Source: Microbispora rosea (GTDB taxonomy: Bacteria; Actinomycetota; Actinomycetes; Streptosporangiales; Streptosporangiaceae). Taken from it: 64,000 bases of DNA. The translations under genes were made by a program, and so were the position numbers. Position 1 is the stretch's first letter, and every line of letters starts with the position of its first letter. The stretch lies in assembly GCF_900156315.1 (NCBI RefSeq), contig NZ_FTNI01000001.1, forward strand, positions 124,001-188,000, written 5' to 3'. This document shows, one piece after another, positions 40,016 through 48,936 of this stretch. The notes below the pieces were generated by a model. It was not told the DNA's origin. It saw nothing but the letters and a program-made list of their open reading frames with translations, and did not search any database.

Positions 40016-40873
40016 TCACCCGGTGAGGCGGGCGGCCACGACCGCGGCGCAGCGGGGGTCGAACAGGATCGTGTAGTGGTTGCAGCCGGGCACGACCTCG
40101 TCGCGGAGGCCGGGCAGGACGGCGGCCCACCGCGCGGTGAGGTCGTCCGGGAGCATCCCGACATCCTGGTTCAGCAGCCCTCGCGGCGCGCGGAGCAGGA
40201 GCGGCGCCGGTTCGAGGGCCTTCAGCGCCGTCCCGATCGCCTCGTGCTCGGTGAGCAGCCAGCGGCCGTCCTGCCGTACGGCGTCCTCGCGGGCGCGTGA
40301 GCGGACGGGGCCGTCCGGCCCGGCGGCGTCGTAGCGGACGTACTCCTCGATCAGCGGGGACCAGTCATGGGCGAGCGCGGGATGGGCGCGGAAGAAGTCG
40401 AGGTAGGCGTCGACGCTCGGATAGGTCTGGGAGAGCCGGACGATGGCCGGGCCGAGCGTCGCCTCCAGCACCTCGTCGGGGTCGGCGCCGGGCGGCAGCG
40501 GCAGCGGCAGGCCGCCGTCCACGAGCACCACCCGGGCGTAGCGCCGGTGCGCGCCGTGCAGCGCCGCGACGTAGGCGCCCATCGAGTGCCCGGTGAGCAC
40601 GCTCGTGTCGTCGGCGCCCACATGCTCGGCGACCCGTTCCAGGTCCTCGGCGTGCCGGTCCAGGCCGTACGGGCCGGGCAGATCGGCGCTGTGGCCGCGC
40701 CCGCGCAGGTCCACGGCGACCAGCGACCAGCCGGGCGGCAGCGCCTCGGCCACCGCCCGCCACGCCATGAGGGAGGCGGTGATGCCGTGCGCCGCGATGA
40801 TCAGGCGGGGACCGCCGCCGAACCTGGCGATCCGCAGCCGTCCGCCGGGGACGGCGACCTCATCGATGTTCAT
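40016..40873 (-). CDS. Alpha/beta hydrolase
   Basis: A 285-residue hydrolase: HGITASLMAWRAVAEAL (oxyanion region), VDLRGRGHSADLPGPYGLDRHAEDL, nucleophile elbow LTGHSMGAYVAALHG and late GCNHYTILFDP with the probable catalytic His. The sequence resembles general carboxylesterase/haloperoxidase-type hydrolases. Start ATG chosen at the conserved N-terminal MNIDEVAVPGGRLRIARFG. It is divergent from the amidotransferase gene with a 69-bp gap. Confidence 0.87.
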   Translation of the reverse strand: MNIDEVAVPGGRLRIARFGGGPRLIIAAHGITASLMAWRAVAEALPPGWSLVAVDLRGRGHSADLPGPYGLDRHAEDLERVAEHVGADDTSVLTGHSMGAYVAALHGAHRRYARVVLVDGGLPLPLPPGADPDEVLEATLGPAIVRLSQTYPSVDAYLDFFRAHPALAHDWSPLIEEYVRYDAAGPDGPVRSRAREDAVRQDGRWLLTEHEAIGTALKALEPAPLLLRAPRGLLNQDVGMLPDDLTARWAAVLPGLRDEVVPGCNHYTILFDPRCAAVVAARLTG

Positions 40874-40942
40874 GATTCGGACTGTACGGTACGACCCTCT
40901 CCGGTATCGCCTGTCCTGATATGTGTCTTTAAGATCTCCCCT

Positions 40943-41644
40943 ATGGGTGAACGTCTGATCGTCATCGAGCACGAGGCCGAGGCCGGTCTGGGCTGCTTCG
41001 CCGGTCGGCTGGAGGCCGCGGGCGTCGAGGCCGAGGTCGTCCGGCCGTACAAGGGAGAGCCGGTGCCCGGCCGCGCCCCCGCCGGGCTGCTGGTCCTCGG
41101 CGGCGCCGCGGCGGCCTGGGACGACGAGGGGTACGGCTGGCTGCCGGCCACCAGGGACCTGATCGCCCGCGCCGTGGACGAGGGCGTGCCGACGCTCGGC
41201 ATCTGCCTCGGCGCCCAGCTCATGACCATGGCCTGCGGCGGGACCGTCGAGCGCGGCGACGCGGGCCTGGAGATCGGCCTGGGGGAGATCGAGCCGCTGC
41301 CCGAGGCCGCCGCCGACCCGCTGCTGTCCGCGCTGCCGTCCGGCCCGGTCCGGGCGATCCAGTATCACTACGACGCCATGACCACCCTGCCCGAGGGCGC
41401 CGTACGGCTGGCCACCGGCGCGCGCTACGCCAACCAGGCGTACCGGCTCGGCGACCGGGCCTGGGCCGTGCAGTTCCACCCGGAGGCCACGCCGGAGATC
41501 TTCGCCTCCTGGACCGGCGGAGGGGACCTGCCGCCCGAGCGGGCCGGGGAGCTGAACGCGCAGGTCGAGGCGGCCGGCGACGAGCTGAGGCGCACCTGGG
41601 GGAAGTTCGCCGAGGCGTTCGCGGCCCAGCTCACCCGGCGCTGA
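40943..41644 (+). CDS. Class I glutamine amidotransferase-like protein
   Basis: A 233-residue stand-alone GATase domain. The nucleophile is Cys in LGICLGAQL, and the His-Glu pair is in QFHPEAT. Such proteins resemble GMP-synthase glutaminase domains and gamma-glutamyl-amine hydrolase (PuuD-like) or amidotransferase subunits; the partner or substrate is unknown. No clear ribosome site precedes the ATG, so it may be leaderless. It precedes glnE on the same strand and lies near glnA2, so a role in glutamine or gamma-glutamyl metabolism is plausible by context only. Confidence 0.85.
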   Translation: MGERLIVIEHEAEAGLGCFAGRLEAAGVEAEVVRPYKGEPVPGRAPAGLLVLGGAAAAWDDEGYGWLPATRDLIARAVDEGVPTLGICLGAQLMTMACGGTVERGDAGLEIGLGEIEPLPEAAADPLLSALPSGPVRAIQYHYDAMTTLPEGAVRLATGARYANQAYRLGDRAWAVQFHPEATPEIFASWTGGGDLPPERAGELNAQVEAAGDELRRTWGKFAEAFAAQLTRR

Positions 41645-41913
41645 CATGCACCGACAAGGGCCGACATGAGTGGAGAGGCGCGCGCGGAAAACGCGTGATG
41701 GGCCGATTACGCAGAGAAACCGCTAAGGACGCGCACAACGCGGAGGGTTAGCGTGTGCGCTGAGCCCGGCGGGCGCCGGGCGGTGACATCCGAGGTCGGC
41801 TCCGCCGCAGGGGGCCGATCTCTGCGAGGAGGCTTCCGACCCATGTGTACGGTTACTGGGAAGGTTCGTCTCGGGGGGCCGACGTGATCGACGTCGGGGT
41901 GGAGGAAGGAACG

Positions 41914-44900
41914 GTGAACGCCGCGCCTCGGATACAGACGACGGCAGGGCGCCTCGCGGCGCTCGGATTCGCCGACGGTGCGCGGGCCGAACGGCTGCTC
42001 GACGAGCTCGGCCCCGAGGCGGTCGGCGACCTCGCGCTGCTCGACGACCTCGTCGGGGCCGCGGACCCGGATCTGGCGCTGACCACGCTGAGCCGCCTGG
42101 TCGAGCGGGACCCGAGCGTGCTCGGAACGTTCCGCGCCGACCCGGACCTGCGCCGCAGGCTGCTCGGTGTGTTCGGGCTCAGCGCGGCGCTCGGCGAGCA
42201 CGTCGTGCGGCACCCGGAGTGCCTGCCGTCGATCCAGTGGACGCGATGGCCTGCGCTCGGCGACCTGCGCGAGGAGATGCTGCTCGCGGTCGGGGCGGAC
42301 CCGGACACGGCCGAGCCCGTCGCCGAGCCCGCGGCCGACGGGGTCACCGCCGGGCCGGGCACACCGAGCACCTGGGGCACCTCGGGCACCTCGGGCACGC
42401 CGGGACCGGCGATGGAGGCGCTGCGCGTCGCCTACCGGAACCGCCTGCTGCACCTGGCCACGCGGGACGTGACCGGCGAGTGCACCCTGGCCGAGGTCGC
42501 CGCCGCGCTGGCGGACCTCGCCTCGGTCGCGCTGGAGGCCGCCCTCGCCGTCGCCAGGGCCGAGGTGGCGGACGCGGGCGACGTACGGCTGGCCGTCATC
42601 GGCATGGGCAAGTGCGGAGCCCGCGAGCTGAACTACATCTCCGACGTCGACGTCGTCTTCGTGGCCGAGCCCAAGGAAGGCGTGGACGAGACCAAGGCGC
42701 TGCAGACCGCCACGCGCCTCGCGCAGGGCATGATGCGGGCCTGCTCGGCGAGCACCCCCGAGGGCGCGCTGTGGGAGGTGGACGCCAACCTGCGACCGGA
42801 GGGCAAGATGGGCCCCCTCGTCCGCAGCATGGAAAGCCACCTGGCCTACTACCGCAGATGGGCCAAGACCTGGGAGTTCCAGGCGCTGCTCAAGGCACGC
42901 CCGGTCGCGGGCGACCTGGAGCTCGGCCAGCAGTACGTCGCCGCGGTCAACGAGCTGGTGTGGCAGGCCGCGGCCCGGCCCAAGTTCGTGGAGGACGTGC
43001 AGTCCATGCGCCGCCGCGTGGAGGCGCACGTGCCCGCGGGCGAGGCCGACCGGCAGATCAAGCTCGGGCCGGGCGGGCTGCGGGACATCGAGTTCGCCGT
43101 CCAGCTCCTCCAGCTCGTGCACGGCCGCTCCGACCCGCTGCTGCGCCGCAGGGCCACGCTGTCGGCCCTCGCCGCCCTCTCCAGGGGCGGCTACGTCGGG
43201 CGCGACGACGCCAAGGCGCTCGCCGAGGCCTACACCTTCCTGCGCCAGGTCGAGCACATGCTCCAGCTCCACCGGCTGCGCCGCACCCACGTGGTGCCGG
43301 CCGACACCGCCGACCTGCGGCGGCTCGGCCGGGGGCTCGGCATGACGACCGACCCGGTGGGGGAGTTCACCACCACGTGGAAGCGGCACGCGCTGGAGGT
43401 GCGGCGGCTGCACGAGAAGCTGTTCTACCGCCCGCTGCTGCAGGCCGTGGCCCGGCTGCCGGAGACCGAGGCCCGCCTGTCCACGGCCGCCGCCACCGCG
43501 CGGCTGGAGGCGCTCGGCTACGCCGACCCCGAGGGGGCGCTGCGTCACATCGCCGCGCTCACCAGCGGCGTCTCCCGCCGGGCGGCCATCCAGCGGACGC
43601 TGCTGCCGGTCATGCTCGGCTGGTTCGCCGACGCCCCCGACCCCGACGCGGGACTGCTCGGCTTCCGTCAGGTGAGCGACAAGCTGGGCACCACGCCCTG
43701 GTATCTGCGCCTGCTGCGCGACGAGACCGCCGTGGCCGAGCGCCTCGCCCACCTGCTCGGCACCAGCAAGTACGTCACCGGGCTGCTGCTGCACGCCCCC
43801 GAGGCCGTCGCGATGCTGGGCTCGCCCGCCGAGCTCGCCGTACGGCCCGCGGCGACGCTCGCCGCCGAGGCGGCCGCCGCGGTGGGCCGCCACGCGGAGG
43901 ACGCCGAGACCGCCGTCGCCGCCGTGCGGGCGCTGCGCCGCAGGGAACTGCTCCGCACGGCGTGCGCCGACCTGTCGGGGCTGATCGACATCGAGGAGGT
44001 CGGCCAGGCCCTCTCGTCGCTGAACGACGTCACGATCCAGGCGGCGCTGGACACCGCGATCAACAAGGTCACGCTGGAGCGGCGGGCTCCGTTCCCGACG
44101 CGGATGGCCGTGATCGCCATGGGCCGCCTCGGCGGCCTGGAGAGCTCCTACGCCAGCGACGCCGACGTCATGTTCGTGCACGCGCCGCTGCCGGGGGCGG
44201 CCGAGCGGGACGCGACCGGCGCCGCCCACGCGGTGGCCGAGGAGACGCGCAGGCTGCTCGCGCTGCCCGCCCCCGACCCGCCGCTGCAGATCGACGCGGG
44301 GCTGCGGCCGGAGGGGCGGCAGGGGCCGCTCGTGCGCACGATCGCCTCCTACCGGGCCTACTACGACCGCTGGGCCTCGCATTGGGAGGCCCAGGCGCTG
44401 CTGCGGGCCCGGTTCTGCGCCGGCGACGCCGAGCTCGGCCGCGAGTTCGTCGCGCTCGTCGAACCGCTGCGCTACCCGGCCGGGGGGATCTCCGCCGACG
44501 CCGTACGCGAGATCCGCAAGCTCAAGGCGCGCATGGAGGCCGAGCGGCTGCCGCGCGGGGCGGACCCGGCCCTGCACACCAAGCTCGGCAGGGGCGGGCT
44601 GAGCGACGTGGAGTGGGTGGCCCAGCTCATCCAGTTGCGGCACGCGGGAGCCGTGCCCGCGCTGCGTACGACGCGTACCTTGGACGCGCTGCGCGCGGCG
44701 GCGGGGGAGGGCCTGCTCGACCCGGCCGACGAGGAGGTGCTCGCGCAGGCGTGGCTGTTCGCGTCGCGCATCCGCGACGCCCTCATGCTGGTGCGCGGGC
44801 GGGCGGCCGACAGCATCCCGACCCCGGTCAAGGAGCGCGTGCTGCTGGCCCGGGCGCTCGGCTATCCGCTCGAGGGCACCGAGGACTTCGTCGAGGACTA

Positions 44901-44958
44901 CCGGCGCGCCACCCGGCGGGCCCGGGCCGTGGTGGAGCGTGTCTTCTACGAGGACTGA
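41914..44958 (+). CDS. glnE: Bifunctional glutamine synthetase adenylyltransferase/deadenylylase
   Basis: A 1014-residue GlnE that adenylylates the regulatory Tyr of glutamine synthetase I and removes the group again. Two nucleotidyltransferase domains are visible: the first at residue 230 on (GMGKCGARELNYISDVDVVF), the second at about 736 on (AMGRLGGLESSYASDADVMF), each with its D-x-D metal site. A glnD_UR_UTase-like helical domain follows each. I chose the GTG with GGAGG 8 nt upstream; the frame is open 69 bp further. Its target is GlnA at the right end of the window, which has the Tyr; GlnA2 does not. Confidence 0.95.
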   Translation: MNAAPRIQTTAGRLAALGFADGARAERLLDELGPEAVGDLALLDDLVGAADPDLALTTLSRLVERDPSVLGTFRADPDLRRRLLGVFGLSAALGEHVVRHPECLPSIQWTRWPALGDLREEMLLAVGADPDTAEPVAEPAADGVTAGPGTPSTWGTSGTSGTPGPAMEALRVAYRNRLLHLATRDVTGECTLAEVAAALADLASVALEAALAVARAEVADAGDVRLAVIGMGKCGARELNYISDVDVVFVAEPKEGVDETKALQTATRLAQGMMRACSASTPEGALWEVDANLRPEGKMGPLVRSMESHLAYYRRWAKTWEFQALLKARPVAGDLELGQQYVAAVNELVWQAAARPKFVEDVQSMRRRVEAHVPAGEADRQIKLGPGGLRDIEFAVQLLQLVHGRSDPLLRRRATLSALAALSRGGYVGRDDAKALAEAYTFLRQVEHMLQLHRLRRTHVVPADTADLRRLGRGLGMTTDPVGEFTTTWKRHALEVRRLHEKLFYRPLLQAVARLPETEARLSTAAATARLEALGYADPEGALRHIAALTSGVSRRAAIQRTLLPVMLGWFADAPDPDAGLLGFRQVSDKLGTTPWYLRLLRDETAVAERLAHLLGTSKYVTGLLLHAPEAVAMLGSPAELAVRPAATLAAEAAAAVGRHAEDAETAVAAVRALRRRELLRTACADLSGLIDIEEVGQALSSLNDVTIQAALDTAINKVTLERRAPFPTRMAVIAMGRLGGLESSYASDADVMFVHAPLPGAAERDATGAAHAVAEETRRLLALPAPDPPLQIDAGLRPEGRQGPLVRTIASYRAYYDRWASHWEAQALLRARFCAGDAELGREFVALVEPLRYPAGGISADAVREIRKLKARMEAERLPRGADPALHTKLGRGGLSDVEWVAQLIQLRHAGAVPALRTTRTLDALRAAAGEGLLDPADEEVLAQAWLFASRIRDALMLVRGRAADSIPTPVKERVLLARALGYPLEGTEDFVEDYRRATRRARAVVERVFYED

Positions 44959-45040
44959 CTCCGGCCCTGGGCCGGGTGCTCCCGTGCGGGGCCGGTGAGG
45001 GGCCGCGTGGGGCGGGTGGCGGGGGCCGTGCGGGGGACGG

Positions 45041-45853
45041 TCAGAGCTTCCTGCCCACGGCCCCGTATCCGCCGTGTACGCGGTCGGCGAGGAAGGGGAC
45101 CTCGTCGGGGTCCGTGCGCCACTCGCTGAGGGCCGCCATGCCGGGCTCGACGAGCTCGAAGCCGTCGAAGAACCGGCTGATCTCGGCGCCGGTGCGCAGG
45201 GTGAGCGGCACGGGCCCGGTGTTGTACGCCTCGGCGAAGGCCTCCAGGCTGTCGCGGGCGAAGTCGCCGGTGACGTGGGTGACGGCGAGGTAGCTGCCGG
45301 GCACGACCGCGTCGGTGTAGCGCTTGACGATGCCGAACGGGTCGTCCTCGTCCTTGATGAACATGAGCGTGCCCACGATCACCACGGCGATCGGCCGGTC
45401 GAAGTCGAGCGTCGCCAGCGTGTCCGGATGCGTGAGGACGGCGTCCGGGTCGCGCAGATCGGCCTCGACATAGGCGGTCCTGCCCTCCGGCGTGCCACGC
45501 AGCAGCGCGCGGGCGTGGACCATCACGATCGGGTCGTTGTCGACGTAGACGACCCTGGCCGCCGGATTCACGGCCTGCGCGACCTCGTGGGTGTTGTTCT
45601 GGGTCGGAATGCCGGTGCCGATGTCGAGGAACTGGGTGATTCCCTGCTCCGCGAGGAACCGTACGGCCCGGCCGAGAAACGCCCGATTGTCCCGGACACC
45701 CTGGACGACCCCGGGGGAGGCGATCTTGACCGCTTCGGCGACCCTGCGGTCGGCCTCGAAGTTGTCCTTGCCGCCCAGCCAGTAGTCGTAGATCCGGGCG
45801 GGATGCGGCACCAAGGTGTTGAGCTTTGCGGCGGCGGGTGTTTCGTCAGCCAT
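45041..45853 (-). CDS. SAM-dependent methyltransferase (DUF574 family)
   Basis: A 270-residue protein of the actinobacterial S-adenosyl methyltransferase family PF04672. Hallmarks are HPARIYDYWLGGKDNFEADR near the N-terminus, NRAFLGRAVRFLAEQGITQFLDIGTG as the SAM-binding motif, then VYVDNDPIVMVHARALL and PGSYLAVTHV. These proteins are abundant in actinomycetes, and their substrates are mostly unknown. Single gene, convergent with glnE. Confidence 0.92.
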   Translation of the reverse strand: MADETPAAAKLNTLVPHPARIYDYWLGGKDNFEADRRVAEAVKIASPGVVQGVRDNRAFLGRAVRFLAEQGITQFLDIGTGIPTQNNTHEVAQAVNPAARVVYVDNDPIVMVHARALLRGTPEGRTAYVEADLRDPDAVLTHPDTLATLDFDRPIAVVIVGTLMFIKDEDDPFGIVKRYTDAVVPGSYLAVTHVTGDFARDSLEAFAEAYNTGPVPLTLRTGAEISRFFDGFELVEPGMAALSEWRTDPDEVPFLADRVHGGYGAVGRKL

Positions 45854-45980
45854 TACATGCTCCGGAGGACGTGGTTTTCCTGATCTTATCCGTTCGCACC
45901 TCGCTTCCGGTCGCTTGATCGAAATTCGGGATCGCGGAATGCGTTGCCCTCACTGAGGCGACGTTGTATCAACGGTACGG

Positions 45981-47327
45981 GTGATCTCTTTGATCTCGTA
46001 TTACGCAGACCTGGCCATCGGGCTGATCCTGGCCTTCCTGCTGCTGTCGCTTCTCGTCAGCGGCGTCAACGAGGGCATCGTCAGGCTGCTCGGAATCCGC
46101 AGCAAGTTCCTGTGGGCGTACCTGCGCGACACCCTCGACGGCGCGGAGACGGCGGACGGGGCCTCCCGGCTCGACCGGATCCTGGACGCGCTCAAGAGGC
46201 TCGGCCGCACCCCGCGCACGCCGCCGACGCAGGCGGTGTCGCCGGAGGAGGGCCGCTCGCGCCTGCCCGCCAGCCTCGTGGGGGTGTTCGCACGGCTGCC
46301 GTTCGGCCGGGACCCGCGGCCCGCGTTCAGCCAGCAGCCGCCCCCGGTGGAGAGCCCGCCGCTCGCCGCCGCCGCGGGCTCCGTCGCCGCCGAGCAGATG
46401 ACGGCCGGGCAGACCGGGCAGGCGACGGCGGCCGGAGAGACCGTGGACCCCGCGCACCCCGCCGGACAGGCCGACCCCGAGGAGACCGCCGTCCTCACGG
46501 TGGAACCGGCGGCTGACGGCGCGGTGGACGGCACGGCGGTCGGCGCCGCGGTCGGCGTGCTGCCGCCGGACCAGGGCATGTCGATGGCCGAGCTGCTCCA
46601 CGAACGGCTGCAGGAGATCGACCACGCCAAGCGCGGAAGGACGAGCATCGCCGACATCCCGCCCGCGCGCTTCGCCGTCGCCGTGATGGAGATCGCCACC
46701 GAGCACGGCGGCGTGGAGGCCCTGATGCGGGACCTCGACGCGCTGAAGAGCCCCTTCTCCCGCCCGCTCAAGGCCGTGTGGGACAGGGCGAGCCACGACC
46801 TGGAAGCGTTCCGGCACGGCGTCGAGGACTGGTTCGACGGCGAGATGGAGCGGCTCAGCCTGCTCTACCGCCGCTACGTCCGCTGGGTCATCGTCGCGCT
46901 CGGCCTCGTCGTGACGCTGGTGTTCAGCATGGACTCGCTGGAGTACGGCAAGACTCTGCTGCGCGACAACGCCTACCGCAGCGCGGTGACGGCCTTCGGC
47001 GAGGCGGGCCCCCAGGCGCTGGAGCCGCTGCGTGAGCAGTGCGAGCCGGGCCAGGACCCCTACGCGTGCGTCACCGACGTGCTGAGCACCCCGGCGTTCG
47101 TGAAGATCTTCACGCACGCCCCGGTGAGCGTCACGATGGACGCGGCCGACGGCCCGGCGTGGGGCTGGCACGGCGGGGACTGGTGGCAGCGCCTCACGTC
47201 GCCGGCCCACTGGCCGGGGTTCCTCATCACGCTGATCGCCCTGCTGTTCGGCGCGCCGTTCTGGTGGGACATCCTGCGCCGCGTGAGCGGCCTGCGCACC
47301 CGGACCTCCGGCTCCACCTCCTCCTGA
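45981..47327 (+). CDS. Membrane protein of unknown function
   Basis: A 448-residue protein that I do not recognise. It has one N-terminal helix (LAIGLILAFLLLSLLVSGVNEG), a long Ala/Pro-rich, probably cytoplasmic, middle (about 90-200), a charged helical part with MSMAELLHERLQEIDHAKRGR, then two further helices (about 305-325 and 405-430) flanking a domain with two Cys (REQCEPGQDPYACVTDVL). The last 20 residues are Ser/Thr-rich. GTG start, weak ribosome site. The MFS gene follows within 30 bp on the same strand. Confidence 0.75.
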   Translation: MISLISYYADLAIGLILAFLLLSLLVSGVNEGIVRLLGIRSKFLWAYLRDTLDGAETADGASRLDRILDALKRLGRTPRTPPTQAVSPEEGRSRLPASLVGVFARLPFGRDPRPAFSQQPPPVESPPLAAAAGSVAAEQMTAGQTGQATAAGETVDPAHPAGQADPEETAVLTVEPAADGAVDGTAVGAAVGVLPPDQGMSMAELLHERLQEIDHAKRGRTSIADIPPARFAVAVMEIATEHGGVEALMRDLDALKSPFSRPLKAVWDRASHDLEAFRHGVEDWFDGEMERLSLLYRRYVRWVIVALGLVVTLVFSMDSLEYGKTLLRDNAYRSAVTAFGEAGPQALEPLREQCEPGQDPYACVTDVLSTPAFVKIFTHAPVSVTMDAADGPAWGWHGGDWWQRLTSPAHWPGFLITLIALLFGAPFWWDILRRVSGLRTRTSGSTSS

Positions 47328-47353
47328 CATATCGGTTGCGGCGGCCGATCCGC

Positions 47354-48610
47354 GTGCGTACGGTCGGCCGGGTGCGTGGGCGAGGGCCGGCCGGGTCGCT
47401 GTGGCGGCACCGGGACTTCATGCTGCTGTGGAGCGGCCACACGGTGAGCCTGTTCGGCTCGCAGATCAGCTGGATCGCCCTGCCGATGGTCGCGGTCGCC
47501 GGGCTGCGCGCCACCACGTTCGAAGTGGCGGTGCTCGGGGCCATGAGCACGCTGCCGGCGCTGGTCGTCTCGCTCCCGGCGGGAGTGCTGGCCGACCGTC
47601 ACCGCAGGCGGCCTCTCATGATCGCGTGCGACGCCGGGTCGGCCCTGGCCATGGCGTCGGTGCCGATCGCCGCCGTCCTGGGCCGGGTCACGATGGCCCA
47701 GCTCTACGCGGTCACGCTGGTGGTCGGCGCGCTCGGCGTGCTCTTCGGCACCGCGTCCGGCAGCCTGACGCCGGTGCTGCTCGGCGGGGGCCGGCTCACG
47801 GACGCCAACGCCAAGATGAACACCGCGCGGGGCCTGGCGGAGATGGCCGGGCCGAGCGTCGGAGGCTTCCTGGTCGGCCTCGTCGGCGCCGCCCGTGCGG
47901 TCGCCGCGGACGCCCTCTCGTACGCCGTGAGCGCCGCGGCCCTGGCGTCGATGCGCCTGCGGGAACCGAAGCCCGAGCGCGCCCCGCACCGCGGGCGCTT
48001 CCTCGGCGAGATCGCCGAGGGGCTGCGGTTCGTGCTCGCCCATCCGGTGCTGCGCGTGCTCGCCCTCTCCGGGGCGATCAGCGCCGTGCTGCTGCGCGGG
48101 ATCAGCTCGATGTGGCTGCTCTATGTCGTGCGGGAGCTGGGCTGGAGCCCCCGGGCGGCCGGGCTCGTCTACGGCCTGAGCCTCATCGGTGGCATCGCCG
48201 GGAGCATGGTGGCCGCGCGGGTCACGGCCCGGCTCGGCATCGGCCGCGTGATCGTCCTGGGCGCTCTGCTGTCGGCCCCCTTCGAGCTGGTCACCCCCCT
48301 CGTGCCGCCCGGCCTGGCCGGCCAGTGGACCGTCGGGCTGGTCTTCACCTTCCTGACGGCCGCCGGGATGGTCCAGATGACCGCGGCCCAGACCGCGCGC
48401 CAGTTGCTGTGCCCGCCCGGCATGCTCGGCCGGATGAACGGCTCCACCCGCTTCCTGGGTGCGGGCCTGCTGCCGCTCGGGCCGCTCCTGGCCGGCGCTC
48501 TCGGCGCCTGGATCGGCCTGCGCCCCGCTCTGATCATTCTGGGCGGTGCGACCCTGCTGTGGCCGCTCCTGCTGTCCCTGTCACCCGTACGCGCCCTGGA
48601 TGGGAGATGA
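47354..48610 (+). CDS. MFS transporter (efflux type)
   Basis: A 418-residue 12-helix transporter of the enterobactin-exporter/macrolide-efflux type: LWRHRDFMLLWSGHTVSLFG at the start, motif A SLPAGVLADRHRRRPLMI, ARGLAEMAGPSVGGFLVGL and GRMNGSTRFLGAGLLPLG in the second half. The GTG at 47354 was chosen; a GTG 18 bp later is equally possible. Its stop codon overlaps the ATG of the interrupted SnoaL-like gene (ATGA), so the two formed an operon before the insertion. Confidence 0.87.
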   Translation: MRTVGRVRGRGPAGSLWRHRDFMLLWSGHTVSLFGSQISWIALPMVAVAGLRATTFEVAVLGAMSTLPALVVSLPAGVLADRHRRRPLMIACDAGSALAMASVPIAAVLGRVTMAQLYAVTLVVGALGVLFGTASGSLTPVLLGGGRLTDANAKMNTARGLAEMAGPSVGGFLVGLVGAARAVAADALSYAVSAAALASMRLREPKPERAPHRGRFLGEIAEGLRFVLAHPVLRVLALSGAISAVLLRGISSMWLLYVVRELGWSPRAAGLVYGLSLIGGIAGSMVAARVTARLGIGRVIVLGALLSAPFELVTPLVPPGLAGQWTVGLVFTFLTAAGMVQMTAAQTARQLLCPPGMLGRMNGSTRFLGAGLLPLGPLLAGALGAWIGLRPALIILGGATLLWPLLLSLSPVRALDGR

Positions 48611-48683
48611 CCACCGTGAACGAGGACGAGTCGCGGTCGCCCCGGCGGCTCGCGACGCGCTACCAGGATGCGGGCCAGTGCTC

Positions 48684-48697
48684 CGGCCTTCAGGCCG
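48684..48697. repeat. Left-end subterminal hairpin of the IS element
   Basis: CGGCC-TTCA-GGCCG, 20 bp inside the left boundary; its loop equals that of the right-end hairpin. Confidence 0.65.
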
Positions 48698-48755
48698 CGG
48701 GTGAAGGCCCGTGTGGGAGGGCCGTCAAGGCCTGAGCGTGCTCTAACCCGCAGTG

Positions 48756-48932
48756 TCAGCCAAGTTCGCCCTGCACGAGTTCGGCAGCTTCCGCGACCGG
48801 TACCGGCACGATGGCGGCGACTCTGCGCCCCCGGTTGGTGATGTAGGTGATGCGGCCTCGGACAGCGGCGTCGTTGAGGACGTCTGCGAACAGCCTGCGT
48901 GCGTCGGCGACGCTCATCTCTTCCGACTCCAT
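48756..48932 (-). CDS. Phd/YefM-type antitoxin inside the IS element
   Basis: A 58-residue protein with MSVADARRLFADVLNDAA and ITYITNRGRRVAAIVPV, the N-terminal DNA-binding signature of Phd/YefM antitoxins. The toxin-neutralising C-terminal tail is short (AEAAELVQGELG), and no toxin gene lies next to it. Start candidates are ATG 48941, 48932 or 48917. The reading frame begins where the recognisable tnpB frame starts on the other strand, so it seems to have replaced the tnpB 5' part. Confidence 0.65.
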   Translation of the reverse strand: MESEEMSVADARRLFADVLNDAAVRGRITYITNRGRRVAAIVPVPVAEAAELVQGELG

Positions 48933-48936
48933 ATGA

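Noticed and set aside
41707-41722. GlnR-like site before glnE (ATTAC, 5 nt, GAAAC)
   Set aside because: The spacer is 5 nt rather than 6, so it does not fit the constant spacing seen at glnA and glnA2.
44962-45040. G-rich stretch after glnE as a regulatory element
   Set aside because: It is a simple G-rich gap between convergent genes, without symmetric structure that I could support.
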